From: Chrysophaeum taylorii
Lineage: Eukaryota > Sar > Pelagophyceae > Pelagomonadales > Pelagomonadaceae
Direction of reading: 5' to 3'
DNA: 64,000 nt
Assembly (NCBI GenBank): GCA_029834535.1
Contig: JAQMWT010000074.1
Coordinates: 62,001-126,000 of the forward strand
Each line of letters opens with the position of its first letter. Within the stretch, counting starts at the first letter, position 1. A program made the position numbers and the translations under genes. Of this stretch, positions 1-9,713 are shown one piece after another. The notes below the pieces were generated by a model, which was given only the letters and a program-made list of their open reading frames with translations, was not told the DNA's origin and made no database searches.

Positions 1-771
1 CATTGATGACATCTTGTGCTCGCGCGCGCGCGCTGCGACTTCTTCTCTAAGCCCTTGCGCATATGGGCCATCTCAGATTGAAGGCCGTACATACCCTTCG
101 CGACCAGCGAAAGATGCTCGCGAAGCTCGGCCGCGAGCTCGTCGCTCGCGACGTGTGCCGACTCGGCGACCGCTGCGTTCGCCTCGTCGTCCTCTGCGAG
201 TGCCATGGCGGCGCTCTCCTCGTCGAGCGACTGCTCTCGCACGCCGCACTTCCGCGACCATCGCGTCTTCCAGGTCGTATTTCTGCACCTCCAGGAGCGA
301 CGCGACCTGTGGAGGGGGTTGGGTTCTCAAAGACGGCACCCGAGTCTTCTCCTCGCGTGGCGATCGTTCATCAGTTGGTAGGCGAGACGAAGATCGCCCA
401 GGCACGTGACGACTTCCGCGTCGAGATCCGCGAGTTTGGAGCCGTGATTAAGAAAGCCCCACTTGCGCCTTAACCACCCTCGGTCTTCGAACGATTCGAC
501 TCGTTCTTTCATCGTCTCGAGCAGACCGCGAAGATCTTCCATGCGGCGCTCTACGAGGTCCTTGGCGCCGTCGCGAACCTTGTCGGCGTTGTCGGCGAGA
601 ATTCGGAGGACTTGGAGCGTTTTGGCAACCCGCTCGCCGGCCGTCCTCGCGTCGGAAGCCTTGCGGTGCAAACGAGCGACGCCGTCGAGGATAGCCTTGG
701 CCGTGGCGCACACCGTTGCAATACACGGAATTTTTTGTTTCGCCGACGGTCAGCAACGCATCTGCGACCAT
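1..771 (-). pseudogene. Decayed helical-bundle protein, second copy of a kinase/ARM-type gene (runs off window)
   Basis: A minus-strand coding remnant starts near an ATG at 771 (MVADALLTVGET) and runs off the window at base 1. It reads as a four-helix bundle (about 327-713, with ILDGVARLHRKASDARTAGE and a run of heptad-like leucines), then a helical region around PPPQVASLLEVQKYDLEDAM, then an acidic helix (LDEESAAMALAEDDEANAAV, LAAELREHLSLVAKGM). These pieces lie in different frames, with slips near 730, 385 and 240, and no GT-AG intron explains them. The order resembles the start of the neighbouring gene at 750-3010, so I infer a head-to-tail paralogue. Helical bundles of this kind precede the kinase domain in MLKL-like and plant or algal TKL proteins; that family link is an inference. 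The kinase half, if present, lies outside the window. Confidence 0.45.
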
Positions 772-3010
772 CTTGGAGTTGACAACCAAATCCTCGATAC
801 TGTTCGATCGGCGAGACTTTCGTGGTGGGGTGCCAGATTCTTGATGGGAGGAACTTCGGCGAGTTCAACAACCATCGGCATCGCGCCCGCCTTGGCAATA
901 GCGATTTTGTTTTCGTCGTTGATGGCGAGAATCCGCAACGCCGCAGCCGCCTGCTCTTTGGCCCCGTCGGGACCATCCTTCGCGAGATTGACGAGCACCG
1001 GAATCGCGCCGGCCTTCGCGATCGCGATTTTGTTTTCGTCGTTGTCGCGCGCGAGTACCCACAACGCCGCAGCCGCCTGCTCTTTGGCCCGATCACTCCC
1101 CGACATTCCAAGCTCGACGAGCAGCGGAATCGCGCCCAACTCCCGCAACACGTCCGCATTGGAGATATCATTTTGGCACAAAAGCACGATTGTCTCGGCG
1201 GCACGCGTTCGGGTACGGGCGTCCATTCCATGGCCCAAGTTTGACACCGCGGCGTCAATCGGCTGTCCACCGCGAAATACGGCTGAAACTGCCTTCCGAC
1301 CAAAAGCCAGCGCGGTCGAGCCTTTTCGTCGATGATGCCCAGCCGCTTCACCACCTCCTTGCACGCCGGAATCCATCGGTGTGTCTGCTCTCAACTCCGG
1401 GGAACACGCACTAAGAACCGCATCGAACTTTCGCGGGTCGCCACCGAGCGCTTCGAGGGCCGACGCGACTCGTCGTTGCACCAAACCCTCGGCGAGCACG
1501 GGGCGCGCGTTCGGGTCGTGAGCCCAAAGCTTCTCCAAGAGCTCGACGACGACGACGGGATTCGCGGTGCGCGCAGTAGTATAGGGGATTTCGGGGCGTT
1601 GTTTTTCGTAGACGACCGCCCTAATAATCTGAGCGTCGTGCTTGCCAGCCCACGGAGGCGAGCAAGTACACAGCTCGAAGCACACCACGCCGAGCGCGTA
1701 GGCGTCGGCTTCCCTCCACCGAGGTTTCGTGCCGTCGGGTTTGAGGAGTCTGCGCGTGCAGTCACCGAGAGGCCGCATGCGAAATAACTTACTCGGGAGC
1801 CATCCACGGACATGTCCCCGGCGAACTCGTTCTTCGTCCCGTCGATGAATCAAACAACGGGCTTGACGCCTCCATTTCTGCCTTCAATCTAGCAAAGCCA
1901 AAGTCGGCGAGCTTGACCACACCTCCAACGCATATGAGAAGATTCCACGAATTGAGGTCACGGTGGAACACGCCGAAGTCGTGCAGACAGGTCAACCCCC
2001 CCAGGATGTACGCGAGCACGAGAGGCCTCGTCGGCTGGGCGTAAAGCCTCGCGGCGAGACTTCCACCGAACGAGCGCTCGATGACCAAACAAAAATTCTC
2101 CGGACCAAAAGCCGTAAAACGCGAGAATGTTCGGATGGCTGAGGGACCAGTATCGCTTTCAGATCCACGGTGGAGAAATTTGAATTCAAAACGTGCTTCA
2201 TCGCCACTTGGCGCGCGCCCCAGGTCGCGGCGCGGACCACGCCAAACACCCCTCTACCAAGGATGACATCGGCCTCGATGAGCTCGCTCCGCTTGATTAC
2301 GCGCAGAGTACGTTGTTGTTCTCGACGGGACCGCGTTTCTCGAGCCTCGACGCCGCGACGACGAGCACGAGATCGTCCGATACGCGCCTCGATCGCCTCC
2401 AGCCTCGCGATCATGTCGGCTCGGGCCTCCTTGACAGCAGCTATGATATCAGATCGGCCCTCCTCGGCGTCCGCGCCCAACCGGAAAAGTTGGTCGCTGA
2501 TGTTCTCGCCGCAGCCTCGCGTCTACACTGCACTCAGCTCGTCCTCCATCGCCGCCACGTCTTGAGGCGGACGATCTTGCACGGCCAACATGGCTTCGAG
2601 GGTGGCGTGAATCTCGAAGAGATCTTTCTGCTCGTCGTCGTCGCGGTCGTCGCGCGCGGCGAACGTCGTCTCGGTGATTATCCCGAACTGGAGCGCCTCG
2701 ACGCACACCCGGAGCCGCTCGTTGATATCCTCGAAGTCCGTATACGGCGCCGACCGTACGCTCGTACCACTTGGCTTGCTGATATTTCTCGACGAGGCTC
2801 TCGGCCTCGCGTACGACCGCGAGCGTTTGTTTGTTTGAGCGCAATCTCCTCGTCCGTCGTTCGCGCGTCATCTCGTAGCGCCCCGAGCGGGCCGATAAGC
2901 GCGTGCAGACGCTCCCCGAGCCCGCGACAACGCCGCTTGTTAGCCTTGACCTCCAATGCGGTATCGTACGCCTTTTTGACGACGTCGATGACTGCGCCAT
3001 GCTCTCTCAA
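750..3010 (-). pseudogene. Decayed tyrosine-kinase-like (TKL) protein kinase with N-terminal helical bundle and Armadillo repeats
   Basis: Read on the minus strand. A helical bundle comes first (about 2680-3010: VIDVVKKAYDTALEVKANKR), then a second helical part (2523-2708), then a kinase domain with glycine loop GRGVFGVV, VAMK lysine, HRDLNSWN catalytic loop, DFGFAR and WMAPE. Last come Armadillo-type repeats containing GAIPLLVEL, AKEQAAAALWVLA and ENKIAIAKAGAIPVL. Such proteins are cytosolic signalling kinases whose ARM part binds partners. A 43-base GT-AG intron (1750-1792) restores WMAPE to LLKPDG. Elsewhere the frame slips near 2830, 2735, 2150 and 2105, and a TAG stops the frame after DELSAV (about 2525). 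The slips at 2150 and 2105 lie in short A or T runs, so assembly error is possible. Long intact genes elsewhere make real decay more likely. The catalytic loop has Asn where Lys is usual. Confidence 0.6.
1750..1792 (-). other. Short GT-AG intron in the kinase gene
   Basis: On the minus strand the sequence reads CCCGA, then GTAAGT, ending in GCGCAG before ACTCCTC. Removing these 43 bases joins the APE motif to ELLKPDGTKPRWREADAYAL in one frame, as expected after the activation segment of a kinase. Left in place, the frame meets a stop directly after WMAPE. Confidence 0.7.
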
Positions 3011-3031
3011 AACTGTGTGGAGGGAATATCC

Positions 3032-3087
3032 GCGGTACGTTACAATTCAGCCAGTCTCAAATCTCGGTACGTTATAATTGAACAGCC
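3032..3087 (+). repeat. Two imperfect copies of a TACGTTAYAATT motif
   Basis: CTCGGTACGTTACAATTCAGCCA (about 3032-3053, one base changed at its start) is followed by a second, slightly different version at 3063-3087 ending TACGTTATAATTGAACAGCC. A third close copy, TACGTTATAATTGAGCAGCC, occurs at 26970-26989. The motif may belong to the end of an unrecognised mobile element or to a promoter; nothing decides between these. Confidence 0.4.
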
Positions 3088-3644
3088 AGCAGTTTTATTA
3101 TTTTGAGCCAGTCTGTGTTCGACAGCTTTGCCTCCGGCGTAAAGAGAGAGAGTGTGTGTGTTACGGGCGTTATCGAGCAGCGGTTGAGGGTGGCGACGTG
3201 CCCGCGCGCGACCTCTGCTCTCCCTCCGCGCGCGCGGCCGTCGTGGTCAAGGATGCGAAACGTCTCGGGGGGGGCAGCGCAATTAGAGCGCCAAATTTAA
3301 TTTACCCGTGGGCGCTACGCGGGAGGGCGACAAGTGCGGCCGAGCCATCGCCGCCGCGAAAGCAAAGAGTGACGCTCGCTCGCGCGAGGCGGATGTGGTC
3401 GCGCGAGCAGCGCGCGGCTCGAGCCTTTCTGGCAACCGTTGACTTCACTGCTTACAGCGCATCGGTTGCGACGGCACACCAGCCAGCGACTCCGAAGCCT
3501 CGGCGGCACCGAACGAAAAGGCGTAGCGGCGGCGCGTTGCGTTAAGGACGCGCCGTCGCATGGTCTCGCTGGAGCGCGTCGGGGCGAGACATTCGATGTC
3601 CGCGGCTCCTACAACACCACCCGGGGGGACAAGGCGCCCGAAAG
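3088..3644. other. Intergenic, no recognised feature
   Basis: A short GA/GT-rich patch (about 3139-3160) and Arg-rich open frames on both strands that look like by-products of high GC. No domain or conserved-looking protein was found. Confidence 0.5.
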
Positions 3645-4201
3645 ATGGATGAAGAAATCAAGGCGGCGGGCGGGGCGCTACAGAAGGCGACGGCTCCGGT
3701 GGTCGAGCGGCCCTCGCTCCCTATCACAGGTCCCGGAACAAATTTGGAGCGCGCATCACCGACGTCGAATACGAGATTTCCTCGCTCCAGGAGGCCGCCG
3801 CCAAAAAGAAGAGCAAGGCCGCGGTCGCGGCGAAGGAGCAGAAGCGGGCCGACGAACAGGGACGCTTCGAGGTCCGCGCCGCCGAGCAGGCCTCCGCCGC
3901 CGCGGTCGGGGCGCCGTCAAAGCTCCAGCGCGAGTAGTCCTTCATCTATGGCCGGCACCCGAGGCCAAGAATAACAAGGAGAATGCCCCCTTCGAAGAAG
4001 AGGCTCGCTCCCGCGTCGACAAGCCAATGCTGCGGCCTCCGACGAGGGCGCCCCAGCTCGAGAGAAGAACAAGCCCTCGGCCGAACATGCTGCTGCCCCC
4101 AAAGATGAGTCCGCCGACGCCGACGACGACGAGAGCCTTTCCGAGAGCGATATTTCCGGTTTCTTCGGCGATCTTGGCGATGACTCCGAAGTCGATGCTT
4201 G
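3645..4201 (+). pseudogene. Frame-broken coiled-coil protein with acidic tail
   Basis: An ATG at 3645 opens MDEEIKAAGGALQKATAPVV. After a slip near 3735 another frame reads RNKFGARITDVEYEISSLQE and a long Ala/Lys/Glu helix (about 3765-3934). A third stretch (about 4020-4201) reads QANAAASDEGAPAREKN and ends in a strongly acidic tail, DDDESLSESDISGFFGDLGD, with stop TGA at 4199-4201. The composition is consistent along the pieces, so this looks like one gene disturbed by indels, or by very short introns that I cannot place. No known family was recognised. A coiled-coil scaffold role is only a guess from composition. Confidence 0.35.
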
Positions 4202-4541
4202 ATGCGGGCTCGTCCCGTAAACCCCAACCCACGCCAGCTCACCCTCAAGACGGGCTCGCTGGTGGGGCTTCTCGCGGCCCTCCCGCTCCCTCGAATATCG
4301 CCCACCTCGTCTCGATCGTCTGCTTGGCCTTCTCGTAGAAGGCCACTTTCGAGCTCAAACTTGAAACTCGCCTCAAAAATACTCGACTTTGGCGCGGGCA
4401 GCGACTCCTACGGGTTTTTCTCGGGGCTTGTTCCCACGTATGTCGAGGCTACGGAGGGAGCTCGCCGACCAACGCGACGGCGGCATCGACAGGTAACGAT
4501 GGCCCTGCCGGCGAGATTATGCATATGTCGCGTCGGCGACA

Positions 4542-5186
4542 TCACCCCAGCGCGAGGGTGACGTCGGCTTCGTCGAGGACGCCGCCCGTCTCGGAGCGCA
4601 GGTCGCGAATGAAGCATTCGGACGGGGGCTCTAACGTAGCTCGCCCGGAGCTCCGGGCCGAAAACCGCCTCCCGAAGCCAGGACCTCTCTGAGGGCACAA
4701 CCCGCGAGGCGAGCAGTTGCAGACGCAGCGCCATGAAATTCGATTCCCGCGGCGTGGCCTCGCGGGACGGCTTTTCAGCGAGATCCACACTCCTCTGCTC
4801 GTCGAGGGCCGCGACCCGCTCCCGCATCCGCTCGATCTCCACCTCCTTGGCCTGGACGGCAGCGCTCGATCTCTGCTTGCTTCGAATCCTGGTTTTAAGG
4901 CGGCGTATTCGTCCTCGAGCTGTCTGCTTCCTTTGACTGGGCCTTGGTCGAGCTCGTCGATGGGTTCCTACAGCTTGGCGGTCCTTCAATTTTTGGCGCT
5001 CGTTGCGGACTTGTAGAGTCGCTCCTCCCGACGTGCGGCATCCCGAATCTCGGCCTTCAGCCTCGAGACGCCCCCCGCCTCGGCGTCGAGAGCCTCGGCG
5101 CGGGCCTGGTTCCGTAGCGCACCCCCCCCAGATTCGAGTTCGTCGGTCTCTCCCACCAGAACACACAACACTCTCCTGTACTCCAA
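4542..5186 (-). pseudogene. Frame-broken coiled-coil protein
   Basis: Minus-strand helical pieces: DELESGGGALRNQARAEALD and VSRLKAEIRDAARREERLYK (about 4986-5150), then KEVEIERMRERVAALDEQRS and ESNFMALRLQLLAS (about 4690-4850), and a last piece IRDLRSETGGVLDEADVTLA ending near 4542. The pieces lie in at least two frames and no ATG start is evident. It faces the decayed coiled-coil gene at 3645-4201. The family is unknown. Confidence 0.3.
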
Positions 5187-5879
5187 GAAGAAAACATTTT
5201 ATAAAGAACAGCGCTTTTGGCGCATACATTACCAAAAGAACAGAAAGTAGGTCGCGGGTGAAGCGTTTTGAAATAAATCGGCTTCACAAAAAACGCTGAT
5301 TTTCTCGGGCCGTTTCGAACATACATAGGCAAAAGAACAGAAAGTATAGGTCCGGTAATGTAATGTCACGGACTGACTGACGTTTCCCAATGTGCGCCGT
5401 CTTGGCTGTCTGTTTTGAGACTGCTGTGCTCACTGCTTCCGAAGCAATGGAGCACATCGGCTGGACGAGGTTGAAGCGGCCGTCGCGCGGGGCTCCGCGT
5501 CTCTATATGCGCGCGCCGAGGGACAACTCTTCTCCCTCTATGCGCGATAATATTGACCACCGTACAACAACAACAACAACAACAACAACAACCGCGTGTT
5601 CGACGGCGCGCGTCGCCGTTTCTGTCCCGGGGTCGGGACCACCGTCTTTTACGCTTCGCCAGGCTCTCGGCAACGCAACAGCCGCCAACCCACGGATGGT
5701 CTGTCCCGTCTCAGGCGGCGGATCGGATCGGATCGGATCGGGTCGGGTCGGATCGGCCGTAGCGAGAATCCCTCCCCCCAGTACGTCCGCGGCGGGGGTT
5801 TGTTTCCTAGGAGCGTCCAGCTCGGGCCTATAGCACCGAGAATCGAATCCTCCCCCTCAGCACAGCAAGTCAGAAAGAC
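5187..5879. other. Intergenic with simple repeats and a 17-base direct repeat
   Basis: CAAAAGAACAGAAAGTA occurs at 5233-5249 and again at 5330-5346, each preceded by CATA-rich sequence. An (ACA)n run occupies 5564-5592 and a GGATC/GGGTC run about 5708-5756. No gene is supported here. It is the 3' flank of the antenna gene, which ends at 5880. Confidence 0.6.
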
Positions 5880-6620
5880 TTAGTTTCCGAGGCCGAAGGT
5901 GTCCGGGGCCGGGGAGAAGATCTCGGCTTCGATCGCGAGAGGGTTCGTGGCGTCGGGGATGCCGAGATTCTTGTCGATTTCGGTCTGGTCGAAGAGCAGG
6001 ATGAGCTTGAGGGTCTCGAGAATGGGTTTGTGGTTGGTGAGTTCCTGGGCCATAAAGCCCGCCGCCGCGAGCATCGCGAGGCGACCGTTCTGGAGTTCGC
6101 GCGTAATCATGGTCTCGAGCTCGTCGGGATCGGTCGGCTTTAAACCCAACGGATCGAAACCAACGTCTCCGGGATAGTAGTCTTCCTTGAGCGTGTTGGC
6201 GACGCGGCGCGAGTCCGGAAAGGCCCAGCCCTGGAGCGCGCGGTTGACCTCGAGGAGTCCAATGCCGAGCGCCAGCAATTCGAAGAAGAACGGATACTCT
6301 TGCCGGACTTGAGTGAGGTGGTCAATAGCTGGTCCTTCGACGTCTTTAAAAAGCGGATGCCAGGACTCGGCGACCAGAAAGCCAGGCACCGCCAACATCG
6401 CGACGCGACCGTGCTGCGTTTCCGCTTCGCGGTAGCGTCTTATTTCCCCCGGGCTGACATTCGAGAAGCCGAGAGGGTCCCACTGGCCAACCGGTGGAAG
6501 CGCGCCCGGAAGACCGTCGCAAAAAGACGGATCCGAAGCGCGGACCACCGTCTTCTTGACGATGCCCGGGACGTTCGTGAAGGCGATCACGGTCGGCAAC
6601 AACAACAACATCATCTTCAT
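5880..6620 (-). CDS. Fucoxanthin-chlorophyll a/c-type light-harvesting protein
   Basis: A 246-residue antenna protein of the LHC superfamily. It binds chlorophyll and carotenoid in the thylakoid membrane and passes excitation energy to the photosystems. I chose the ATG at 6620 (MKMMLLLLPTVIAFTNVPG) over the upstream in-frame ATG at 6668 because it starts directly with a secretory signal. The signal ends VIA followed by F, matching the Ala-Phe cleavage motif of heterokont plastid preproteins. Helix 1 contains EAETQHGRVAMLAVPGFLVA and helix 3 ELQNGRLAMLAAAGFMAQEL; both have the E..(H/N)GR chlorophyll and salt-bridge motif. A middle hydrophobic helix reads FFFELLALGIGLLEVNRA. WDPLGFS and GFDPLGL precede helices 1 and 3, as usual in the family. 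The length fits FCP/Lhcf or Lhcr proteins; the subclass is not decided. There is no sign of damage. Confidence 0.95.
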   Translation of the reverse strand: MKMMLLLLPTVIAFTNVPGIVKKTVVRASDPSFCDGLPGALPPVGQWDPLGFSNVSPGEIRRYREAETQHGRVAMLAVPGFLVAESWHPLFKDVEGPAIDHLTQVRQEYPFFFELLALGIGLLEVNRALQGWAFPDSRRVANTLKEDYYPGDVGFDPLGLKPTDPDELETMITRELQNGRLAMLAAAGFMAQELTNHKPILETLKLILLFDQTEIDKNLGIPDATNPLAIEAEIFSPAPDTFGLGN

Positions 6621-6744
6621 TCCTGATGACTCGAGTTCTTCTTTCTCAATGCTGACGCGACACTTCACTTCAACAGTTTGTCATCAGTTTTGAAACGTGT
6701 CATCAGCCGAAAAAGTAGTTTGTAACATCATCACCTTCTGGTTA

Positions 6745-6811
6745 GCAACTCCTACCCTTCTTTTTACGGCGTGATGATACCCGTTCAACGGAACGCCTTT
6801 TCTTTCTTAGT
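6745..6811 (+). repeat. Left copy of a direct repeat that brackets the retroelement block
   Basis: Begins GCAACTCCT and contains GATACCCGTTCAACGGAACG followed by CCTTTTCTTTC and TTAG. It matches 23130-23211 imperfectly. It lies just upstream of the copia-type element and about 125 bases upstream of the antenna gene start. It could be a remnant of a long terminal repeat of the gypsy element or an unrelated dispersed repeat. Confidence 0.55.
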
Positions 6812-6880
6812 CGTAGAAAAAAGCGTATCTTGCTGCTGCATTCTTGTAGCATTCTATATATCATAAACCATCAATATAAA

Positions 6881-6974
6881 GAAGCTATGACACTTACCCC
6901 TGCACCACCACGTATCTAGTATCCCTACGTCATTCCCTTATCGCTAGAGTAACGTCCCATTCCAGTTGTCACAC
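6881..6974 (+). repeat. Left terminal direct repeat of the copia-type element
   Basis: About 94 bases from GAAGCTATGACACTTACCCC to GTTGTCACAC. Nearly identical to 12511-12602. At under 100 bases this is short for a long terminal repeat. The right copy may extend left to the purine tract near 12418, in which case this left copy is partial. Confidence 0.75.
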
Positions 6975-7607
6975 GGTAGCAGGTGTTCGTTTGTCTTTTC
7001 CCCTCGTCGTTGCTCCTCTCCTCGTTCTGTCTTTTCACCTCCTCGTTGCTCCTCGTTCCTCGTTCTGTCCTTTCACCTCGTCGTTGCTCCCCTCCCCGTT
7101 GTGCATTTTCTGCTATTCGTTGATCCACTCCTCGTTGTGCTTGTCGGTTTTGGTAAAACCAGCGAATCACGTTCCATCGCGCATTTCACCTGCCCCAACT
7201 CAGCTGTGCCTGTCAATTTTTCGCGTGCGCAGTTTTCGTGCTTCCTATGTGGTTGGATCGCTCATCTTCGGGATCCTGGACAGACGCTTCTTTGCTGTGT
7301 GATTTGTGGTGGTTCTCCTTCGCGCACTCTCGCCTTTTCGCCGTTTTTCTGACCTTTAAAATCCGGTTTTGCTATCGCAGTGAATTCCGTGCTCAGCACC
7401 CGCGACGCTATCTGCAATGTTCTTACGTGCCCCTGCGACGCTATCTGCAACGTTCTTACGTGCCACAACTGTTTTGCCACTATCGCCACCTTCTACCGCA
7501 GTATATTCGAGTATGACGAGCAAAGCTCGCCGCTTGCTCCTCCAACGTTGGCCCATATGGCAACTTCGTTCTTGCGAATGCGAAAACGGGCCACTTTCTT
7601 ATCTGCC

Positions 7608-7616
7608 ACAGCAGGC
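7608..7616 (+). repeat. Target-site duplication of the LINE, left copy
   Basis: ACAGCAGGC at 7608-7616 is repeated at 9705-9713 directly after the TTAG tail. This fixes the inserted segment as 7617-9704 and shows that the LINE entered sequence of the copia element. Confidence 0.75.
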
Positions 7617-9611
7617 GACCTTCGGGCGATCAAGTCGCGGCTCGCGAAGGCCGTAGCACGGGCGAAAGAGCGATGGATTACTCGTCTGTGTGCCGGACTC
7701 AACGCGGGAAGCGAGTCGCTCGGCGGCACCTCGAAATACTGGAATACGGTCGGACGGCTCCGACGCGGTCTCACGAAGACCACATTGGCTAGGCAGGTGC
7801 AGATGACGAAGGCCGACGGTAGCAGGTGCTCGTCGCCACAGGAGAACGCCGACGTGTTTAAGGCGCACTTCAAGCAGCTCTACAGTCGACAAGCTCGCTA
7901 CGACCCCACCGTGATCAACGACGTTGACCAGTTGCCGATCCGTCCGGAACTCGGGGAACCACCGACGCAGGAGGAGATAAAACGGGCCGTTGGTCAGCTG
8001 AACTGCACCGCGCCCGGCGAATCGGGCCTGCGCGCGGAGGTCTGGAAGGCGCTCGCCACCGACGCTCGCACGCTCCCGCTGTTGGAGCGTGTAGTCCTCG
8101 AGTTCTGGGAGTCCGAAGTCCAGCCGGCCGAGTGGGACGTAGGCCTCCTCGGGATTCTCCCCAAAAAGGGGGACCTCTCCCTGCCGGGCAACTACCGCGG
8201 GATCACGATGCTCGAGGTCGCGCAGAAGATCGTTTCGAACATCGTCCGTGCGCGACTCAACGTCATCTGCGAGGCCCTCGATCACGAGTCCCAATGTGGC
8301 TTCCGACCCGAGCGCGGTACGTCCGACGCCACCTTCTCGCTCAAGCTAGCGCTGAAGAAGCGGCGTGAGCACGGTCAGGACTCGTGGGTACTGTTCATCG
8401 ATTTCGTTAAGGCGTTCGACCGCGTCCCGCGAGAGCTTCTCTGGGAGGTGCTCCTGACGTTCGGCGTCCCGCCGAAGCTCGTCGCAGTCATCAAGGGCCT
8501 CCACCGCATCCAGGTCCACTTCTCGGTCAGCGGTGTCGTCGCCTCGGTTGACTCGATCATCGGCGTCAAGCAGGGCGACGTCCTGGGCCCCGTCCTATTC
8601 GTGCTGTTCATGGCGGCACTGACGACGTCGTTTCGACGACGCCATGGCCGCGCCCCGTGTGTCTACCGTACGCGGAAAGACTTTCAGATGACGAAGCGGG
8701 GTTGGTCCGCTCGCGGCGACGAGTTTCCCTTCCATGAATCGGCGTACGCCGACGACGTTGCCTTTCTCTTCTGGGACCGCCACATCGCCGCCAGCGAGAC
8801 ACCGCGCCTCATCGAACACTGTGACGCCTGGGGCATGGAGGTGCATTGCGGCAACCGACACACGAAAGCGGCGTCCAAAACGGAGATGCTGTTCGTCGCT
8901 CGCCCGGCACACCTGTACGGCGACCCAAAGTCGTTCGACGACACGAACCTCTCGGACATCGAGCTCGGGCGCGGCCGCTTCATACCGGTCGTCGACCAGT
9001 TTAAGTACCTCGGCTCGGTCCTCTCGCGCGACTGCCGCGACGACTCAGACGTCGACGCGCGGATCAAGAAGGCGTCTCAGGCCTTCGGTGCCTTGCGGGA
9101 CTGCATCTTCGCCTCGAAGTCCGTCTCTGCTCGCGCCAAGCGCCTCGTCTATGTCTCGCTCGTCCTGGCCATCCTCCTTCACGGTGCGGAATCGTGGTGC
9201 CTCACCGAGGTCCTGTTCCGCCGGCTGCGGTGTTTCCACGCGCAGTGCGCCCGCGTCATGTGTCGTGTGACCCGGAAACACACCTCGTCCCACCACATCT
9301 CAACGGAGATCCTGCTGCGGCGCCTCGGCCTCGAGTCCATCGACGTCTACGTCACGCGCCGCCAGCTCCGCTGGGCCGGTCACGTCGCCCGCATGCCTTT
9401 CTCCCGACTCCCTCGCAAGATGCTCTCGTCTTGGGTCCGCTCCAAGCGCCCACCGGGGGCTCCGCAGATGACGTACGGGAGGTCGCTCGCCAAGGCACTC
9501 CGGAAATGCGACATCCCCTTCAACTCGTGGCACGACCTCGCACAAGACCGCGCGCAGTGGCGGTCCGCCATCAACGGCTTTTCATCCCTCGCCTCTACCC
9601 CAGCTGTGTGA
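7617..9611 (+). CDS. LINE reverse transcriptase open frame (5'-truncated)
   Basis: An open frame of about 664 codons inside the LINE. Reverse transcriptase landmarks in order: LGILPKKGDLSLPGNYRGIT (fingers), SQCGFRPERGTSDATFSLKL, WVLFIDFVKAFDRV (motif A aspartates), GVKQGDVLGPVLFVLFM (motif B/C region) and SAYADDVAF (the YADD catalytic box). The C-terminal part has RRQLRWAGHVARMPFSRLPR, a block common at the end of LINE proteins. The frame stays open upstream to 7380, but that part belongs to the host copia sequence and is not native. No break is seen in the RT part. Function: target-primed reverse transcription in the nucleus. The lack of endonuclease and of a native start means this copy is probably not autonomous. 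Confidence 0.88.
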   Translation, partial: DLRAIKSRLAKAVARAKERWITRLCAGLNAGSESLGGTSKYWNTVGRLRRGLTKTTLARQVQMTKADGSRCSSPQENADVFKAHFKQLYSRQARYDPTVINDVDQLPIRPELGEPPTQEEIKRAVGQLNCTAPGESGLRAEVWKALATDARTLPLLERVVLEFWESEVQPAEWDVGLLGILPKKGDLSLPGNYRGITMLEVAQKIVSNIVRARLNVICEALDHESQCGFRPERGTSDATFSLKLALKKRREHGQDSWVLFIDFVKAFDRVPRELLWEVLLTFGVPPKLVAVIKGLHRIQVHFSVSGVVASVDSIIGVKQGDVLGPVLFVLFMAALTTSFRRRHGRAPCVYRTRKDFQMTKRGWSARGDEFPFHESAYADDVAFLFWDRHIAASETPRLIEHCDAWGMEVHCGNRHTKAASKTEMLFVARPAHLYGDPKSFDDTNLSDIELGRGRFIPVVDQFKYLGSVLSRDCRDDSDVDARIKKASQAFGALRDCIFASKSVSARAKRLVYVSLVLAILLHGAESWCLTEVLFRRLRCFHAQCARVMCRVTRKHTSSHHISTEILLRRLGLESIDVYVTRRQLRWAGHVARMPFSRLPRKMLSSWVRSKRPPGAPQMTYGRSLAKALRKCDIPFNSWHDLAQDRAQWRSAINGFSSLASTPAV

Positions 9612-9704
9612 TTTTTGCTCTGTGATCCTGGACCGGCTACTGCCGGCCCAGCCTGGCTCCCATGCCCGGGAGAGGTCCGAAGTTAGTTAGTTAGTTAGTT
9701 AGTT
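7617..9704 (+). mobile_element. 5'-truncated LINE (non-LTR retrotransposon) with TTAG-repeat tail
   Basis: A 2088-base insertion with 9-base target duplications. It holds an open reading frame for reverse transcriptase, a 3' untranslated part (CCGGCTACTGCCGGCCCAGC, CCCGGGAGAGGTCCGAAG) and a tail of about five to six TTAG units (9682-9704). A microsatellite tail in place of poly(A) is known for several LINE clades. No endonuclease is present; the left edge cuts into the linker before the reverse transcriptase, which is the usual result of incomplete reverse transcription. Its 3' end is shared by short insertions at 14225, 16504, 35546 and 47745. The clade is not resolved. Confidence 0.88.
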
Positions 9705-9713
9705 ACAGCAGGC
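9705..9713 (+). repeat. Target-site duplication of the LINE, right copy
   Basis: ACAGCAGGC directly follows the TTAG tail and matches 7608-7616 exactly. Confidence 0.75.

Noticed and set aside
5696-5760. GGATCGG run as a possible regulatory array
   Set aside because: A short impure simple repeat downstream of the antenna gene, with no sign of a defined site.
6621-6668. Upstream ATG of the antenna gene
   Set aside because: It would place 16 charged residues before the signal peptide and spoil plastid targeting; the ATG at 6620 fits better.
7380-7607. Upstream part of the 743-codon open frame that contains the LINE reverse transcriptase
   Set aside because: The target duplication at 7608-7616 shows that this part belongs to the copia element, so it is not the LINE's own N-terminus.
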